The position numbers and the translations under genes are program-made. Shown here piece after piece: positions 24,621-32,715 of a DNA stretch of 64,000 bases. The stretch comes from Allobosea sp. LC85. Lineage in GTDB: Bacteria; Pseudomonadota; Alphaproteobacteria; Rhizobiales; Beijerinckiaceae. The stretch is from the NCBI RefSeq assembly GCF_000735605.1, contig NZ_JPKG01000033.1:155494-219493 (forward strand), in the 5' to 3' direction. The notes under the pieces were generated by a model that saw nothing but the letters and a program-made list of their open reading frames with translations, made no database searches and had not been told where the DNA came from. Every line of letters begins with the position of its first letter. The stretch's first letter is position 1.

Positions 24621-27163
24621 GCGCGATCCGCATGACCGGGTCCGCAGGCGAAAAGGCTCTGCCGAACCCAGGCCCAAGCCCCGCTGACGAGTTGCGCAGC
24701 CTCGAAACCATCTGGGCCAGTCCAAAGGGATGGCGCATCGTCAGCGACGTCAACAACACGACGATCGGTCATTTCTATCTCGCGACCGCTTTTCTGTTCT
24801 TCCTTCTTGCCGGGGTGCTCGGCCTGCTGATCCGGCTGCAGCTGGCCGCGCCCGGCAACGAATTCCTGTCGCAGGAAACCTACAACCAGATCTTCACCAT
24901 GCATGGCACGGTGATGATGTTCCTCTTCGCCGTACCGGCGGTTGAAGCGGTGGGCATTTTGCTGCTGCCGGCGATGCTGGGTGCGCGCGACCTGCCATTC
25001 CCCCGGCTTGGCGCATTTGCGCTTTGGGCCTATGTCGTCGGCGGTCTCGTCTTCTTCTGCACGCTGTTCTTCGGTGTCGCGCCCTCGGGCGGCTGGTTCA
25101 TGTATCCGCCCCTGACGGGCATGCGCTTCTCGCCGGGCGTCGGCGCGGATTGGTGGCTGCTCGGCATCGGCTTCATCGAGATCTCGGCGATCGCCGGCGC
25201 CATCGAGATCATCGTCGGCGTGCTGCGGACCCGCGCACCCGGCATGACGCTCGCCCGCATGCCGATCCTGGCCTGGACGATGCTGGTCTTTGCCGGGATG
25301 ATCGTCTTCGCCTTCCCGGCGGTGATCCTGGCGACGATTCTGCTCGAGCTGGAGAGAGCCTTCGACTGGCCCTTCTTCATTGCCGAGCGCGGCGGCGATG
25401 CGCTGCTCTGGCAGCACCTGTTCTGGTTCTTCGGCCATCCCGACGTCTACATCATCTTCCTGCCGGCAGCCGGGATGGTCTCGATGATCGTGCCGACGAT
25501 GGCGGGCACGCCGCTCGTCGGCTATCGGCTGATCGTGGTGGCGCTGATCGCTGTCGGCTCCTTCTCGTTCGGGCTGTGGGTCCACCACATGTTCACCACC
25601 GGCATTCCTGCCCGATCGCTCGGCTTCTTCTCGGCCGCAAGCATGGCGGTCGCGATCCCGAGCGGCATCCAGGTCTTCGCCTGGATCGCGACGATCGCCT
25701 CGGGGCGGTTGCGGCTCACCGTGCCCTCGCTCTTCGTCATCGGCTTCCTCCTGATCTTCACGCTGGGCGGGCTGACCGGCGTGATGGTGGCGATGGTCCC
25801 GTTCGACCGGCAGGCTCATGACAGCTATTTCGTCGTCGCCCATCTCCATTACGTGCTGTTTGGCGGAATGGTCTTTCCCCTCTTTGCCGCGATCTATTAC
25901 TGGACGCCCGCCTTCAGCCGCCGCGCGCTTTCAGAGCGGCTCGGTCGCTGGGCTTTCGGGCTGATTTTCGCCGGCTTCAACATCGCCTTCCTGCCGATGC
26001 ACATCACCGGCCTGATCGGCATGCCGCGACGGGTCTATACCTATCCGGCGGGGATGGGGTGGGATGGGCTCAATCTGGTCTCGACCATCGGCGCTTTCAT
26101 GCTGGCCGCAGGGGTTTTCGCCTTCCTCGTCGATTTCATCCGCCATATGCGGCTCAGCAGCAAAACCGCCGGCAATATCTGGCAGGCCGGCACGCTCGAA
26201 TGGCTGCCGAACCATCCCTATGGCACGCGCAGCATACCGCGGATCTCGAGCCGCGACCCGCTCTGGACGGAGCCTGATCTTGCCCGCGATGTCGAGGCGG
26301 GCCGCTATTACCTGCCGCGATCCGCGACGGGCGCGCGCGAGACCATCGTCACCTCCCCAGTTGATGCCGAGCCGCAATATCTGATGCGGCTGAGCGCTCC
26401 CGGCTGGGCCCATGTCGCCGCCGCCGTCTTCACCGCCGGCTTCTTCCTGCTTCTGACGGTGAAGCTCGTCACGCTGGCGGCGATGTCCGGCGTGCTCGCA
26501 GTCGTCTCGATCATCGTCTGGATGTGGGACAGCGATCCAGCCCCGACCGAGCCGGTCGATATCGGCGGCGGCATCACCCTTCCGACCTACGCGTCGGGGC
26601 CGGTCTCGCTCGGCTGGTGGGCGATGGTGATCCTGATGCTCGTCGCCGCTGCACTCTATGTCTCGTATGCGTTTGGGTATCTCTACCTCTGGACCGTCTC
26701 AGCCCAGACCTGGCCGGACGGGGCCGCGCTGCCGGGCCTGTCCCGCCCGCTCGGTGCCGCAGGAATGCTGTTTGCCAGCGCGGCGATGCTGTTTGGCGCG
26801 CACTCCCTGTCGCAACGCGATCATGTGCCGGGCACCGCCTTCATGATGCTGATCGGGTTCGGCACGTTGGCTCTCCTGGGCGGGCTCGCGCTCGACCTGC
26901 TCGCGCACTGGCGGGCCGGTCTGCGGCCGCAGGCCAGCGGGTACGCGGCGATGGTCTATGCCAACACCGTGCTTCAGCTTCAGATCGCGGCAGCCGTGAC
27001 GATCATGGCCGCCTTTGCGATCGCCCGCAGCATCGCCGGGCGCCTGACGTCCGAGCGTCGCGTGGTGTTCGACAACCTGGCGCTGCTCTGGGGCTACGCC
27101 ATCAGCCAGAGCCTGCTGGGCATGGCTCTGACCCACGGCTTTCCACGACTGGTCGGGCCGTGA
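24617..27163 (+). CDS. ctaD: Cytochrome c oxidase subunit I fused to subunit III (CtaD-CtaE)
   Basis: An 848-aa fusion. The first about 560 residues are subunit I with the haem/copper ligands: FTMHGTVMMF (haem a His), WQHLFWFFGHPDVY (CuB His and the D/E proton-channel motif), LWVHHMF (CuB His pair) and DSYFVVAHLHYVLFGG (haem a3 and haem a His). The proton-pathway Glu of GHPEVY is Asp here (GHPDVY). A linker with PLWTEPDLARDV leads to a C-terminal subunit-III-like half with several TM helices. It reduces oxygen to water and pumps protons. ATGA overlap with coxB and GTGA overlap with the next gene. Confidence 0.96.
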   Translation: MSAIRMTGSAGEKALPNPGPSPADELRSLETIWASPKGWRIVSDVNNTTIGHFYLATAFLFFLLAGVLGLLIRLQLAAPGNEFLSQETYNQIFTMHGTVMMFLFAVPAVEAVGILLLPAMLGARDLPFPRLGAFALWAYVVGGLVFFCTLFFGVAPSGGWFMYPPLTGMRFSPGVGADWWLLGIGFIEISAIAGAIEIIVGVLRTRAPGMTLARMPILAWTMLVFAGMIVFAFPAVILATILLELERAFDWPFFIAERGGDALLWQHLFWFFGHPDVYIIFLPAAGMVSMIVPTMAGTPLVGYRLIVVALIAVGSFSFGLWVHHMFTTGIPARSLGFFSAASMAVAIPSGIQVFAWIATIASGRLRLTVPSLFVIGFLLIFTLGGLTGVMVAMVPFDRQAHDSYFVVAHLHYVLFGGMVFPLFAAIYYWTPAFSRRALSERLGRWAFGLIFAGFNIAFLPMHITGLIGMPRRVYTYPAGMGWDGLNLVSTIGAFMLAAGVFAFLVDFIRHMRLSSKTAGNIWQAGTLEWLPNHPYGTRSIPRISSRDPLWTEPDLARDVEAGRYYLPRSATGARETIVTSPVDAEPQYLMRLSAPGWAHVAAAVFTAGFFLLLTVKLVTLAAMSGVLAVVSIIVWMWDSDPAPTEPVDIGGGITLPTYASGPVSLGWWAMVILMLVAAALYVSYAFGYLYLWTVSAQTWPDGAALPGLSRPLGAAGMLFASAAMLFGAHSLSQRDHVPGTAFMMLIGFGTLALLGGLALDLLAHWRAGLRPQASGYAAMVYANTVLQLQIAAAVTIMAAFAIARSIAGRLTSERRVVFDNLALLWGYAISQSLLGMALTHGFPRLVGP

Positions 27164-27498
27164 CGAGCTGGCGCAGCCCGGCCGGCCGCGGCCTATCGAT
27201 CCTGTTCGGGCCGACGGTGTGGGCGCTTCATTTCATCGTGGTCTACGCCGCGGAATCCCTGCTCTGCCGGACCGCGGGCGGCGATAGTCATGGCATTCTG
27301 CTCGCGAGCGCGACAGTGCTGGCGATCGTGGCGCTTGGCTGCCATCTGCGTGTCGAGGGGCGCCGGCTGGGCGAGGAGGGGACGGCACGTTTCCTGGCAG
27401 GAGTTGCCATCGCGCTTGATGGCCTCTCGGGCATCGCGCTGCTGTTCGTTGCCGGAGCCGGTCTCGCCCTGCCGGCCTGTACCGGCGCCATGACGTGA
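27160..27498 (+). CDS. Small membrane protein of the caa3 oxidase operon
   Basis: A 112-aa protein with three hydrophobic segments: GPTVWALHFIVVYAAESLL, HGILLASATVLAIVALGCH and LDGLSGIALLFVAGAGLALPACTG. The GTG start at 27160 overlaps the ctaD stop (GTGA), so it is part of the operon and probably of the oxidase complex or its assembly. Small multi-TM proteins at this place occur in caa3 operons of Hyphomicrobiales, but no family name can be assigned by eye. Its 'TVWALHFIVVYAAESLLC' opening is the best conserved part. It is the last gene of the coupled set ctaG-cytochrome c-coxB-ctaD. Confidence 0.78.
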   Translation: MTSWRSPAGRGLSILFGPTVWALHFIVVYAAESLLCRTAGGDSHGILLASATVLAIVALGCHLRVEGRRLGEEGTARFLAGVAIALDGLSGIALLFVAGAGLALPACTGAMT

Positions 27499-27583
27499 GG
27501 CTGTCGCGGGCTTCGGCGCAGCCTTGGAACGGATCGAACCTCGCGGCGTTTCCATGGGGTGTGGCAATGAACGAGGTTGAGAG

Positions 27584-27772
27584 ATGCGCCCAGAATCGAA
27601 CCCGGCTGTGGAGAGCCTCCGCAAGGAGCAGAAGGCGCAACGCAAGGCGGAACGCGAAGGGACGGAAGACGAGCGGCTCAACAAGGCCCTGAAGGCGACC
27701 TTTCCGGCGAGCGATCCGGTCGCTGCTGAGAGCCCGGCGAAACCCGGGGCGCCCAAGAAGCGGCGGCAGTGA
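27584..27772 (+). CDS. Small basic protein with TFPASDP motif (62 aa)
   Basis: A 62-aa hydrophilic protein: Lys/Arg/Glu-rich N-terminal helix (SLRKEQKAQRKAEREG) and the C-terminal motif LNKALKATFPASDPVA, which is common in short alphaproteobacterial proteins of unknown function ('ALKDTFPASDP' group). There is no signal peptide. The ATG at 27584 has GAGAG upstream. It lies 85 bp after the oxidase operon on the same strand and may be transcribed from its own promoter. It is one of a run of very small genes (27.5-29.2 kb). Confidence 0.72.
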   Translation: MRPESNPAVESLRKEQKAQRKAEREGTEDERLNKALKATFPASDPVAAESPAKPGAPKKRRQ

Positions 27773-27840
27773 CGTCCTTCGACGCACGAGGCGAAACCCT
27801 CCTGGTGCCGTCATCTCATCGCTTGCGGGAGGGAAGACGC

Positions 27841-28080
27841 ATGCGCGCGCTCGTTCATTTCATCGGGTTGTGGATCGCCCGCGATATCGCTGAGGGACGA
27901 TATCCCAAGCAGTTTGCGATTCCCTTGGGTTTCCTGATCGCACGGTTGCGGACGCCGCCGCTGATGATTGCGGTGTTCGGCTGCATCCTGGCCAAACTGG
28001 CGCTGGACCGGCGTGAACCTGGCGCAAAGCGGCGGTCGGAGCTCGGTGGTACGCGTCGGCGCACCACGCCCTCCCGATGA
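27841..28080 (+). CDS. Small hypothetical protein with two hydrophobic segments (79 aa)
   Basis: A 79-aa protein: MRALVHFIGLWIARDIAEGRY, then FAIPLGFLIARLRTPPLMIAVFGCILAKLAL, then a basic tail (EPGAKRRSELGGTRRRT). It is probably membrane-associated. GGGAGGGAAG lies upstream of the ATG at 27841, making this start better than the in-frame 27769. I do not recognise the family, and no function is proposed. It follows the previous small gene by 68 bp on the same strand. Confidence 0.5.
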   Translation: MRALVHFIGLWIARDIAEGRYPKQFAIPLGFLIARLRTPPLMIAVFGCILAKLALDRREPGAKRRSELGGTRRRTTPSR

Positions 28081-28121
28081 AGGCCGCTGGAGCGCAGGCT
28101 GCAGCTCTCAGCAGGCAGCTC

Positions 28122-28286
28122 TCAATCGTCCAACGCATCCAACCCCGCGGCACTGACGGTTGCTGCCAGCGCCATGGCCGTCCAGAAAAGCTCGGACATT
28201 GGTCCGAGTCCTGGTCCGGGGCCGGCCAGGACCGACCACAACCCGCCGAGGAGGAAGACCAGGCAGCCCGACACCAGCGTTTTCAC
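28122..28286 (-). CDS. Tiny membrane protein (54 aa, GTG start)
   Basis: A 54-codon reading frame starting GTG at 28286 after a near-ideal AGGAGGCGTCC site. The product is MKTLVSGCLVFLLGGLWSVL, then a Gly/Pro turn, then LFWTAMALAATVSAAGLDAL: two hydrophobic helices with a short polar end. The strong ribosome-binding site and hydrophobic pattern support a real gene although it is short. No family is recognised. It is on the minus strand, convergent with the 27841 gene and in the same direction as the decayed DUF3008 gene. Confidence 0.55.
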   Translation of the reverse strand: MKTLVSGCLVFLLGGLWSVLAGPGPGLGPMSELFWTAMALAATVSAAGLDALDD

Positions 28287-28454
28287 GGACGCCTCCTGTG
28301 GCCGCGCGCATAACGCTCATCCCGGCAGGAAGTTCCTTTGGTCGGCGAAAGAAAACACAGCCTCCATCTCGTCGCTTCATGGGGCTCTGCCGATAGCCCC
28401 CAGTGGCAGGGTCACTCGGTTCCGCTCGCCACATTCGGGGATGGCGAGCGAGAT

Positions 28455-28601
28455 TCAGTGCGACTTGGACATGCGCTCGGGTTTGCCCTTGCGCTTGGTC
28501 GAAGCCAGGTCGTGCAGCTCCTTTTCAGTCATCGCTGGTCTTCATCTCGCCCCGCTTGGCGGCGAGCGCCGCTCCCGCCGGGCTTTGGATTTCGCCGGCA
28601 T
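28455..28601 (-). pseudogene. Decayed DUF3008-type gene
   Basis: Pieces of a DUF3008 protein occur in order on the minus strand: MPAKSKA from an ATG at 28601 with GGAGGAGGTG upstream, then AGAALAAKRGEMKTSD in a second frame, then MTEKELHDLASTKRKGKPE and RMSKSH in a third. The N-terminal pieces are separated by a frameshift, and a short internal segment (the usual 'LKGASK...' part) is missing. The ribosome-binding site remains good, so decay looks recent. DUF3008 proteins are about 60-65 aa and of unknown function. Confidence 0.75.
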
Positions 28602-28931
28602 GATGCACCTCCTCCGAAGGTCGGACGGAGATCAGCTGCCGGGCCGCGTCTGCGTTCCCCACAGACGCCGCGACGCAGTGGCTCGATCCGTGATTGCCGG
28701 AGACGACGCCGTCTCCAGTCCTGTCCGAGTCCGAAAGAATTGGCGGGGGAGCGGGAACCACGCTCAAGGCGGTTGGTTATCCCGGCATTTGCGAGAGACC
28801 CATGACACTGGCCCGCCGCTCCGAAAGGGGTGGCGGGCCTTCTTACGCTGGAGAGCTTGCATTTCGGAGCGCGATGGCCTGATTTAGGATGCAGTCAGTT
28901 CTTGGCAGTCAGTTCTTTGGGGGGAGCGACG
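28602..28931. other. 330-bp region without a protein gene; orphan terminator
   Basis: No credible open frame. A plus-strand hairpin at 28810-28845 resembles a terminator with no plus-strand coding gene before it, so a short RNA starting around 28700-28750 is possible. Confidence 0.4.
28810..28845 (+). terminator. Orphan hairpin terminator on the plus strand
   Basis: An 8-bp stem GGCCCGCC / GGCGGGCC (28810-28817 and 28832-28839) with an inner GCTCC-GAAA-GGGGT stem, followed by TTCTT. The structure is typical of intrinsic terminators, but no plus-strand protein gene lies within 700 bp upstream. It may end a small RNA or be left over from a lost gene. Confidence 0.65.
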
Positions 28932-29150
28932 ATGCCATTCTCATCGCTCAGGGATCCGGTGGACATTGCGCGCGCCCAGGCGGCCTTGGATGCGGCCTGG
29001 GAGAAAATCAGGCCAAGCCTCGACGAGAGGCAGGACCGCGAGCGCGAACGGCAGAGGCTGGCCTCGATCGTGACGAACCTGGTGATGGTCGCCATCGATG
29101 ACGAGGACCTTGCGAGGCGTGCCCTGGAGAAGTTCAGGCTGCACGCCTAG
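28932..29150 (+). CDS. Small hypothetical protein (72 aa)
   Basis: A 72-aa soluble, charged, mostly helical protein (DIARAQAALDAAWEKIRPSL, then DERQDRERERQRLASIVTNL, ending LARRALEKFRLHA). The ATG at 28932 has GGGGGAG upstream, which excludes the longer 28830 start. Similar short helical proteins are common hypothetical proteins in Bradyrhizobium/Bosea-type genomes; function unknown. Its TAG stop (29148-29150) overlaps the first two bases of a family B palindrome. Confidence 0.65.
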   Translation: MPFSSLRDPVDIARAQAALDAAWEKIRPSLDERQDRERERQRLASIVTNLVMVAIDDEDLARRALEKFRLHA

Positions 29151-29291
29151 AGCCTGCTGCGAAACAGTGGCAACGGTTTTTCGCATCGAGCATGCTCAGC
29201 CATGAGAGTCGATCACCGTTTTCAGCGTGTGGACGATTTCGTCCAACCGCAGCGTGATCTGAAGCATCGGCCCGAGAGGTGGATTGCCGGC
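29149..29291. repeat. Composite palindromic repeat: families B, A and partial C
   Basis: Family B 29149-29197, a 13-nt linker, family A 29211-29259, then a half family C copy (GCATCGGCCCGAGAGGTGGA, from 29264). B-linker-A is the reverse complement of the unit at 12902-13012. Mismatches in the A arms (TGTGGACGA versus TCGTCCAAC) show it is older than that copy. It starts inside the stop codon of the 72-aa gene. Confidence 0.88.
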
Positions 29292-29603
29292 GCCGAATGC
29301 CGGGCAGGCTGTGGAACCAGGGGCGCTGCAATGCGTTGTTGGGACGTCCTGGCGCCGCGATCCCCTTCCGGCGTCATCACGGCCTGAGAGCCCCGCCGCG
29401 CCCCCCGGAACGGCGGGGCACCTGCGTCGGCTTTCCCCGGTTGACGAACCCTGCTGCCGCCCCCGAGTGATGCCTTCATGGCGTCCCGGCGCTTCGCATT
29501 GAGCCGGCGGACCAGGTCGTCGACGGACAGGACCTCGCGGGTTCGAGCGCGCATCACCGGCGCGCTCATGTCGTGGCTCGAGAACCCCGTGGCAAGCGCC
29601 CGC
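29292..29603. other. 312-bp intergenic region, no gene recognised
   Basis: GC-rich spacer between the composite repeat and the secreted-protein gene. I see no convincing open frame, hairpin terminator or promoter in it. Confidence 0.4.
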
Positions 29604-30668
29604 CTATTGCGGGTTGGTCGCAACCGTCTGCGCTGCGCCGAAGGCAGGTTGTGGCGGGGAGCGCGGCTGGAGTCGGTCTGCCAAATCCACCGGGAATGGG
29701 AAGCCAAGGACCGTGGACCGGCCGCGAACCCGGTTCTGCGCCTGGCAGTTCTGGACGCATTCCGTGGCCGGCGGGGCGACCTCGACGGCATCCTCGCCCA
29801 TCACCTGGCCCATGCGGCCACCGCTCGCGACGTCCCAGCGGGACACGCCGCCGCAATGACGCACCGTCGCGGGGGCACCGGGGAAGCGGGTGGTGATCTG
29901 GTTCACGCAGCCCGGCTCCGCCCTGCGCGTGGCAACCTGCGGGCTGTCCCTGCCGACGAACTTGCGGGAGAAGTCATTGCCGAAATTGACGCGTGCCGGG
30001 ACGATGACCGTGATGTCCTTGAAGGGAACCTCGTCGCCTTCCCGGTTCCGGAAGTTGCGGTTGTCGAAATAGAACGCCTTCAGGCTGGGGTTGGCGCCTT
30101 CGGCCAGGATATGGGTGAACAGCGTCGGCGTTCCGTCCTCGCGCTCGACCTCCATCTGGAAGATGCCGCCAGTCGCGCAGTCCTTGGCCTGGATCTTCAT
30201 GCTGAGATCGCGGCCGGTTCGCCCGATCTCGATCTCGGTCTCCTTGATCTCAACGGTGAGTGAACTGGTCAGCGACAACCCGCGATGGTCGGGGAGCTTG
30301 CTGGCGAAGACCGGCGTCGGCACTCCTCCCGTGATATCGAGCGGGTTTGGCGCGCCGGTCAGCGTGAAGTTGCGGATGCCCAGGGTCGCCGAGTCGACAT
30401 CGAACTGGGCATATTTGCCCTGCACGCGAAAACTCGTCCCAAGGGCGCTGGCGGGGATCGTGGCGTTCTGGGTGCGACCCAGCACGGTGAAGCCACCGCC
30501 CTCGCAACCTGCCGATGCCGCGGCATCGGCTCCGCCCGTAGCGAAGAGCAGCGGCAGCGCGACCAGCATGACGGTTCCGAGATCGCCGATTGCGCGGCCG
30601 CTATGGTCTGCCGTCAGAGGCTTTACGCGGGACGTGGTGGAAAAACGGGAAGCATATCGGGTGACCAT
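29604..30668 (-). CDS. Secreted protein of unknown function (354 aa)
   Basis: A 354-aa protein with an N-terminal hydrophobic export segment (TVMLVALPLLFATGGADAAASA; the true start may be a downstream codon near residue 20-34). The mature part is beta-rich with few helices: CEGGGFTVLGRTQNATIPAS, FRVQGKYAQFDVDSATLGI, and a central SLTVEIKETEIEIGRTGRD. The tail has a Cys pair (TECVQNCQAQN) and a low-complexity Pro/Gln end. The family is unknown to me; the Cys content and signal suggest a periplasmic or extracellular protein. It is divergent from the alpha/beta hydrolase and multicopper oxidase genes. Confidence 0.7.
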   Translation of the reverse strand: MVTRYASRFSTTSRVKPLTADHSGRAIGDLGTVMLVALPLLFATGGADAAASAGCEGGGFTVLGRTQNATIPASALGTSFRVQGKYAQFDVDSATLGIRNFTLTGAPNPLDITGGVPTPVFASKLPDHRGLSLTSSLTVEIKETEIEIGRTGRDLSMKIQAKDCATGGIFQMEVEREDGTPTLFTHILAEGANPSLKAFYFDNRNFRNREGDEVPFKDITVIVPARVNFGNDFSRKFVGRDSPQVATRRAEPGCVNQITTRFPGAPATVRHCGGVSRWDVASGGRMGQVMGEDAVEVAPPATECVQNCQAQNRVRGRSTVLGFPFPVDLADRLQPRSPPQPAFGAAQTVATNPQ

Positions 30669-31308
30669 GATTATCCTCCCTGGGGGGTCTTATGATTGAC
30701 AGTCCCAACCCGGACCGGAAGCGTCCTGCTCACGGCAGCATTATCCGACCGAGAGGAGCCCGGCGGAATACGTGCTGAGTGACGTGGCGTTCGCGGTCTT
30801 CTTCGCCGGTCCGTGAAGGGCTTCCGGGGCGTGCAGGTGCGGTGACGACGGGAGACTACGCCGCTCAAGCTGACATTTGGCTGACGCAACCTGTCACCTG
30901 CGCTTCGAGAGGCGCTGTCCCGGCGGAATGATCAGGCGCGACGGAGGTCGAGCCCCCCGAGGAGAAATAGGGTGCCGGTTGCCGCTGCTTTGCTTCTGGA
31001 GGTGGAATGCGAGCTCAAGCGAGACCAACCCCCCGGATCGTTCCGTTTGGGCTGGCAGCCTGGAGTTCGCACCGGACTGGCCAGGGGTCATTGGGGGGGC
31101 GCCGTGGCTGGAGTGACCGCTATAGAGGCTCGGGCCGCTGCCGTGGACGCCCCAGATGGATGTCCAATGGCGGCGAGCGGATTGTATCTCTCCGTATCCA
31201 GGCCACCCGATGCTACGCGCGCTTGCACGATCGGCCGCGCGGCGACACAGCCGGGATACAGTGGACCCGCTTCCATCCCTTGTCATTCAAGCCATCGGGA
31301 AAAGAGCC
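30669..31308. other. 640-bp intergenic region, no gene recognised
   Basis: It separates the divergent secreted-protein and alpha/beta-hydrolase genes and must hold both promoters. Open frames in it lack ribosome-binding sites and have unlikely composition. I see no palindromic repeat copy in it. Confidence 0.45.
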
Positions 31309-32361
31309 ATGTCGGAGCAGATCGATCACCCCAGGAGGAGTTTCCTCGGTACCCTGGCGCTGGGAGCGGCGCTTGCTCCCCTCAGTGCGATCGGCAGTGC
31401 CCGCGCGCAGTCGCGCCCATCACCCGCCGCCCCGGCGGGCAGCGCGGGGCAGGGCGCGCAGACCTCGTTTGCCGCGCTGAAGCGGATCGAGGCCGGCGTT
31501 CTCGAGGTCTGCTATGCCGAGGCCGGGCCTGCGGATGGCCCGCCGGTGCTGCTGCTGCATGGCTGGCCCTATGACATCCACAGCTATGTCGATGTCGCCC
31601 CCATTCTCGCCGGGGCCGGATACCGGGTGATCGTGCCCCATCTGCGGGGCTATGGCAGCACCCGCTTCCTGTCGGCCGAGACGCCGCGCAACGGCCAGCA
31701 GGCGGCGCTTGCGACCGATATCATCGCCTTGCTGGACGCGCTGAAGATCGGGAAGACGGTCATCGCCGGCTATGACTGGGGCGCCCGGACCGCCAATATC
31801 GTCGCCGCGCTCTGGCCGGAGCGCTGCAAGGCGATGGTCTCTGTCAGCGGCTATCTCATCGGCAGCCAGGAGCTGAACAAGGCGCCGCTTCCGCCGAAGG
31901 CCGAACTGCAATGGTGGTACCAGTATTATTTCGCGACCGAGCGCGGGCAGGCGGGATACACGAAATACACCCGCGATTTCGCCCGCCTGATCTGGGAACT
32001 GGCCTCGCCGAAATGGGCCTTTGACGACGCGACCTTCGCGCGCTCGGCCACGGCCCTCGACAACCCCGACCATGTCGCCATCTCGATCCATAATTACCGC
32101 TGGCGGCTCGGCCTGGCCGCGGGCGAGCCGCAATACGACGAACTCGAGAGGAAGCTCGCCATGTTTCCGACGATCGGCGTGCCGACGATCACCATCGAGG
32201 GCGATGCCAATGGCGCGCCGCATCCCGAGCCCGCGGCCTATGCGAAGCGCTTCACCGGCAAATACGAGCACCGTCTCTTCACCGGCGGCATCGGCCACAA
32301 TCCGCCGCAAGAGGCGCCGCAGGCCTTCGCCCAGGCGGTGATCGACGCCGACAGGCTTTGA
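31309..32361 (+). CDS. Tat-exported alpha/beta hydrolase (epoxide hydrolase-like)
   Basis: A 350-aa alpha/beta-hydrolase with a twin-arginine leader (RRSFLGTLALGAALAPLS, cleavage near ARAQS). Catalytic signature: oxyanion region LLLHGWPYD, nucleophile elbow GYDWGAR with Asp instead of Ser, and the C-terminal GIGHNPPQEAP His. An Asp nucleophile is typical of epoxide hydrolases and haloalkane dehalogenases; W-x-G around it fits the epoxide-hydrolase type. Cap-domain residues such as WWYQYYFATERG are present. The real substrate is unknown. ATG at 31309 after GGGAAAAGAG. It precedes the multicopper oxidase by 354 bp. Confidence 0.9.
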   Translation: MSEQIDHPRRSFLGTLALGAALAPLSAIGSARAQSRPSPAAPAGSAGQGAQTSFAALKRIEAGVLEVCYAEAGPADGPPVLLLHGWPYDIHSYVDVAPILAGAGYRVIVPHLRGYGSTRFLSAETPRNGQQAALATDIIALLDALKIGKTVIAGYDWGARTANIVAALWPERCKAMVSVSGYLIGSQELNKAPLPPKAELQWWYQYYFATERGQAGYTKYTRDFARLIWELASPKWAFDDATFARSATALDNPDHVAISIHNYRWRLGLAAGEPQYDELERKLAMFPTIGVPTITIEGDANGAPHPEPAAYAKRFTGKYEHRLFTGGIGHNPPQEAPQAFAQAVIDADRL

Positions 32362-32715
32362 CAGCGGGCCAAGGGAGATTCGGGGAAGCGTGCCTTCCAC
32401 AGGCCCGCATCGTCGCGGCAGCGTCCGCCGGGGCGCGCGGCTTGGGGGAGGGCGCCCACCTGGGGCCGGAAGCGGGCTGTAAGACGGGAGCGGAGACTGC
32501 GATCCAGGGGAGAAAACCTGCCCTGAATCTGTGCATCGAACCGTGAATGGCGCCGACCTGTGCAGAGCGCTGCCGCGGCCCCTTCTTAAGTATAGATTCG
32601 CGGTCTGACCTTCGCCGCACGGATCGCCGGACCATATTCTCTACAATTCGCGGCACCCTCCAGCTATTAACGGTACTGTAATTCTGCCGCAGCTGCGGCA
32701 AAGGGGGAGGCCGGC
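32362..32715. other. 354-bp intergenic region before the multicopper oxidase gene
   Basis: AT-richer toward 32590-32690 and ends in GGGGGAGG, the ribosome-binding site of the oxidase. The AT-rich stretch is the likely promoter region. No repeat or gene is recognised. Confidence 0.45.

Noticed and set aside
30894..31286. Minus-strand 130-codon frame in the 640-bp intergenic region
   Set aside because: No ribosome-binding site, no recognisable fold, Arg/Ser/Gly-rich composition.
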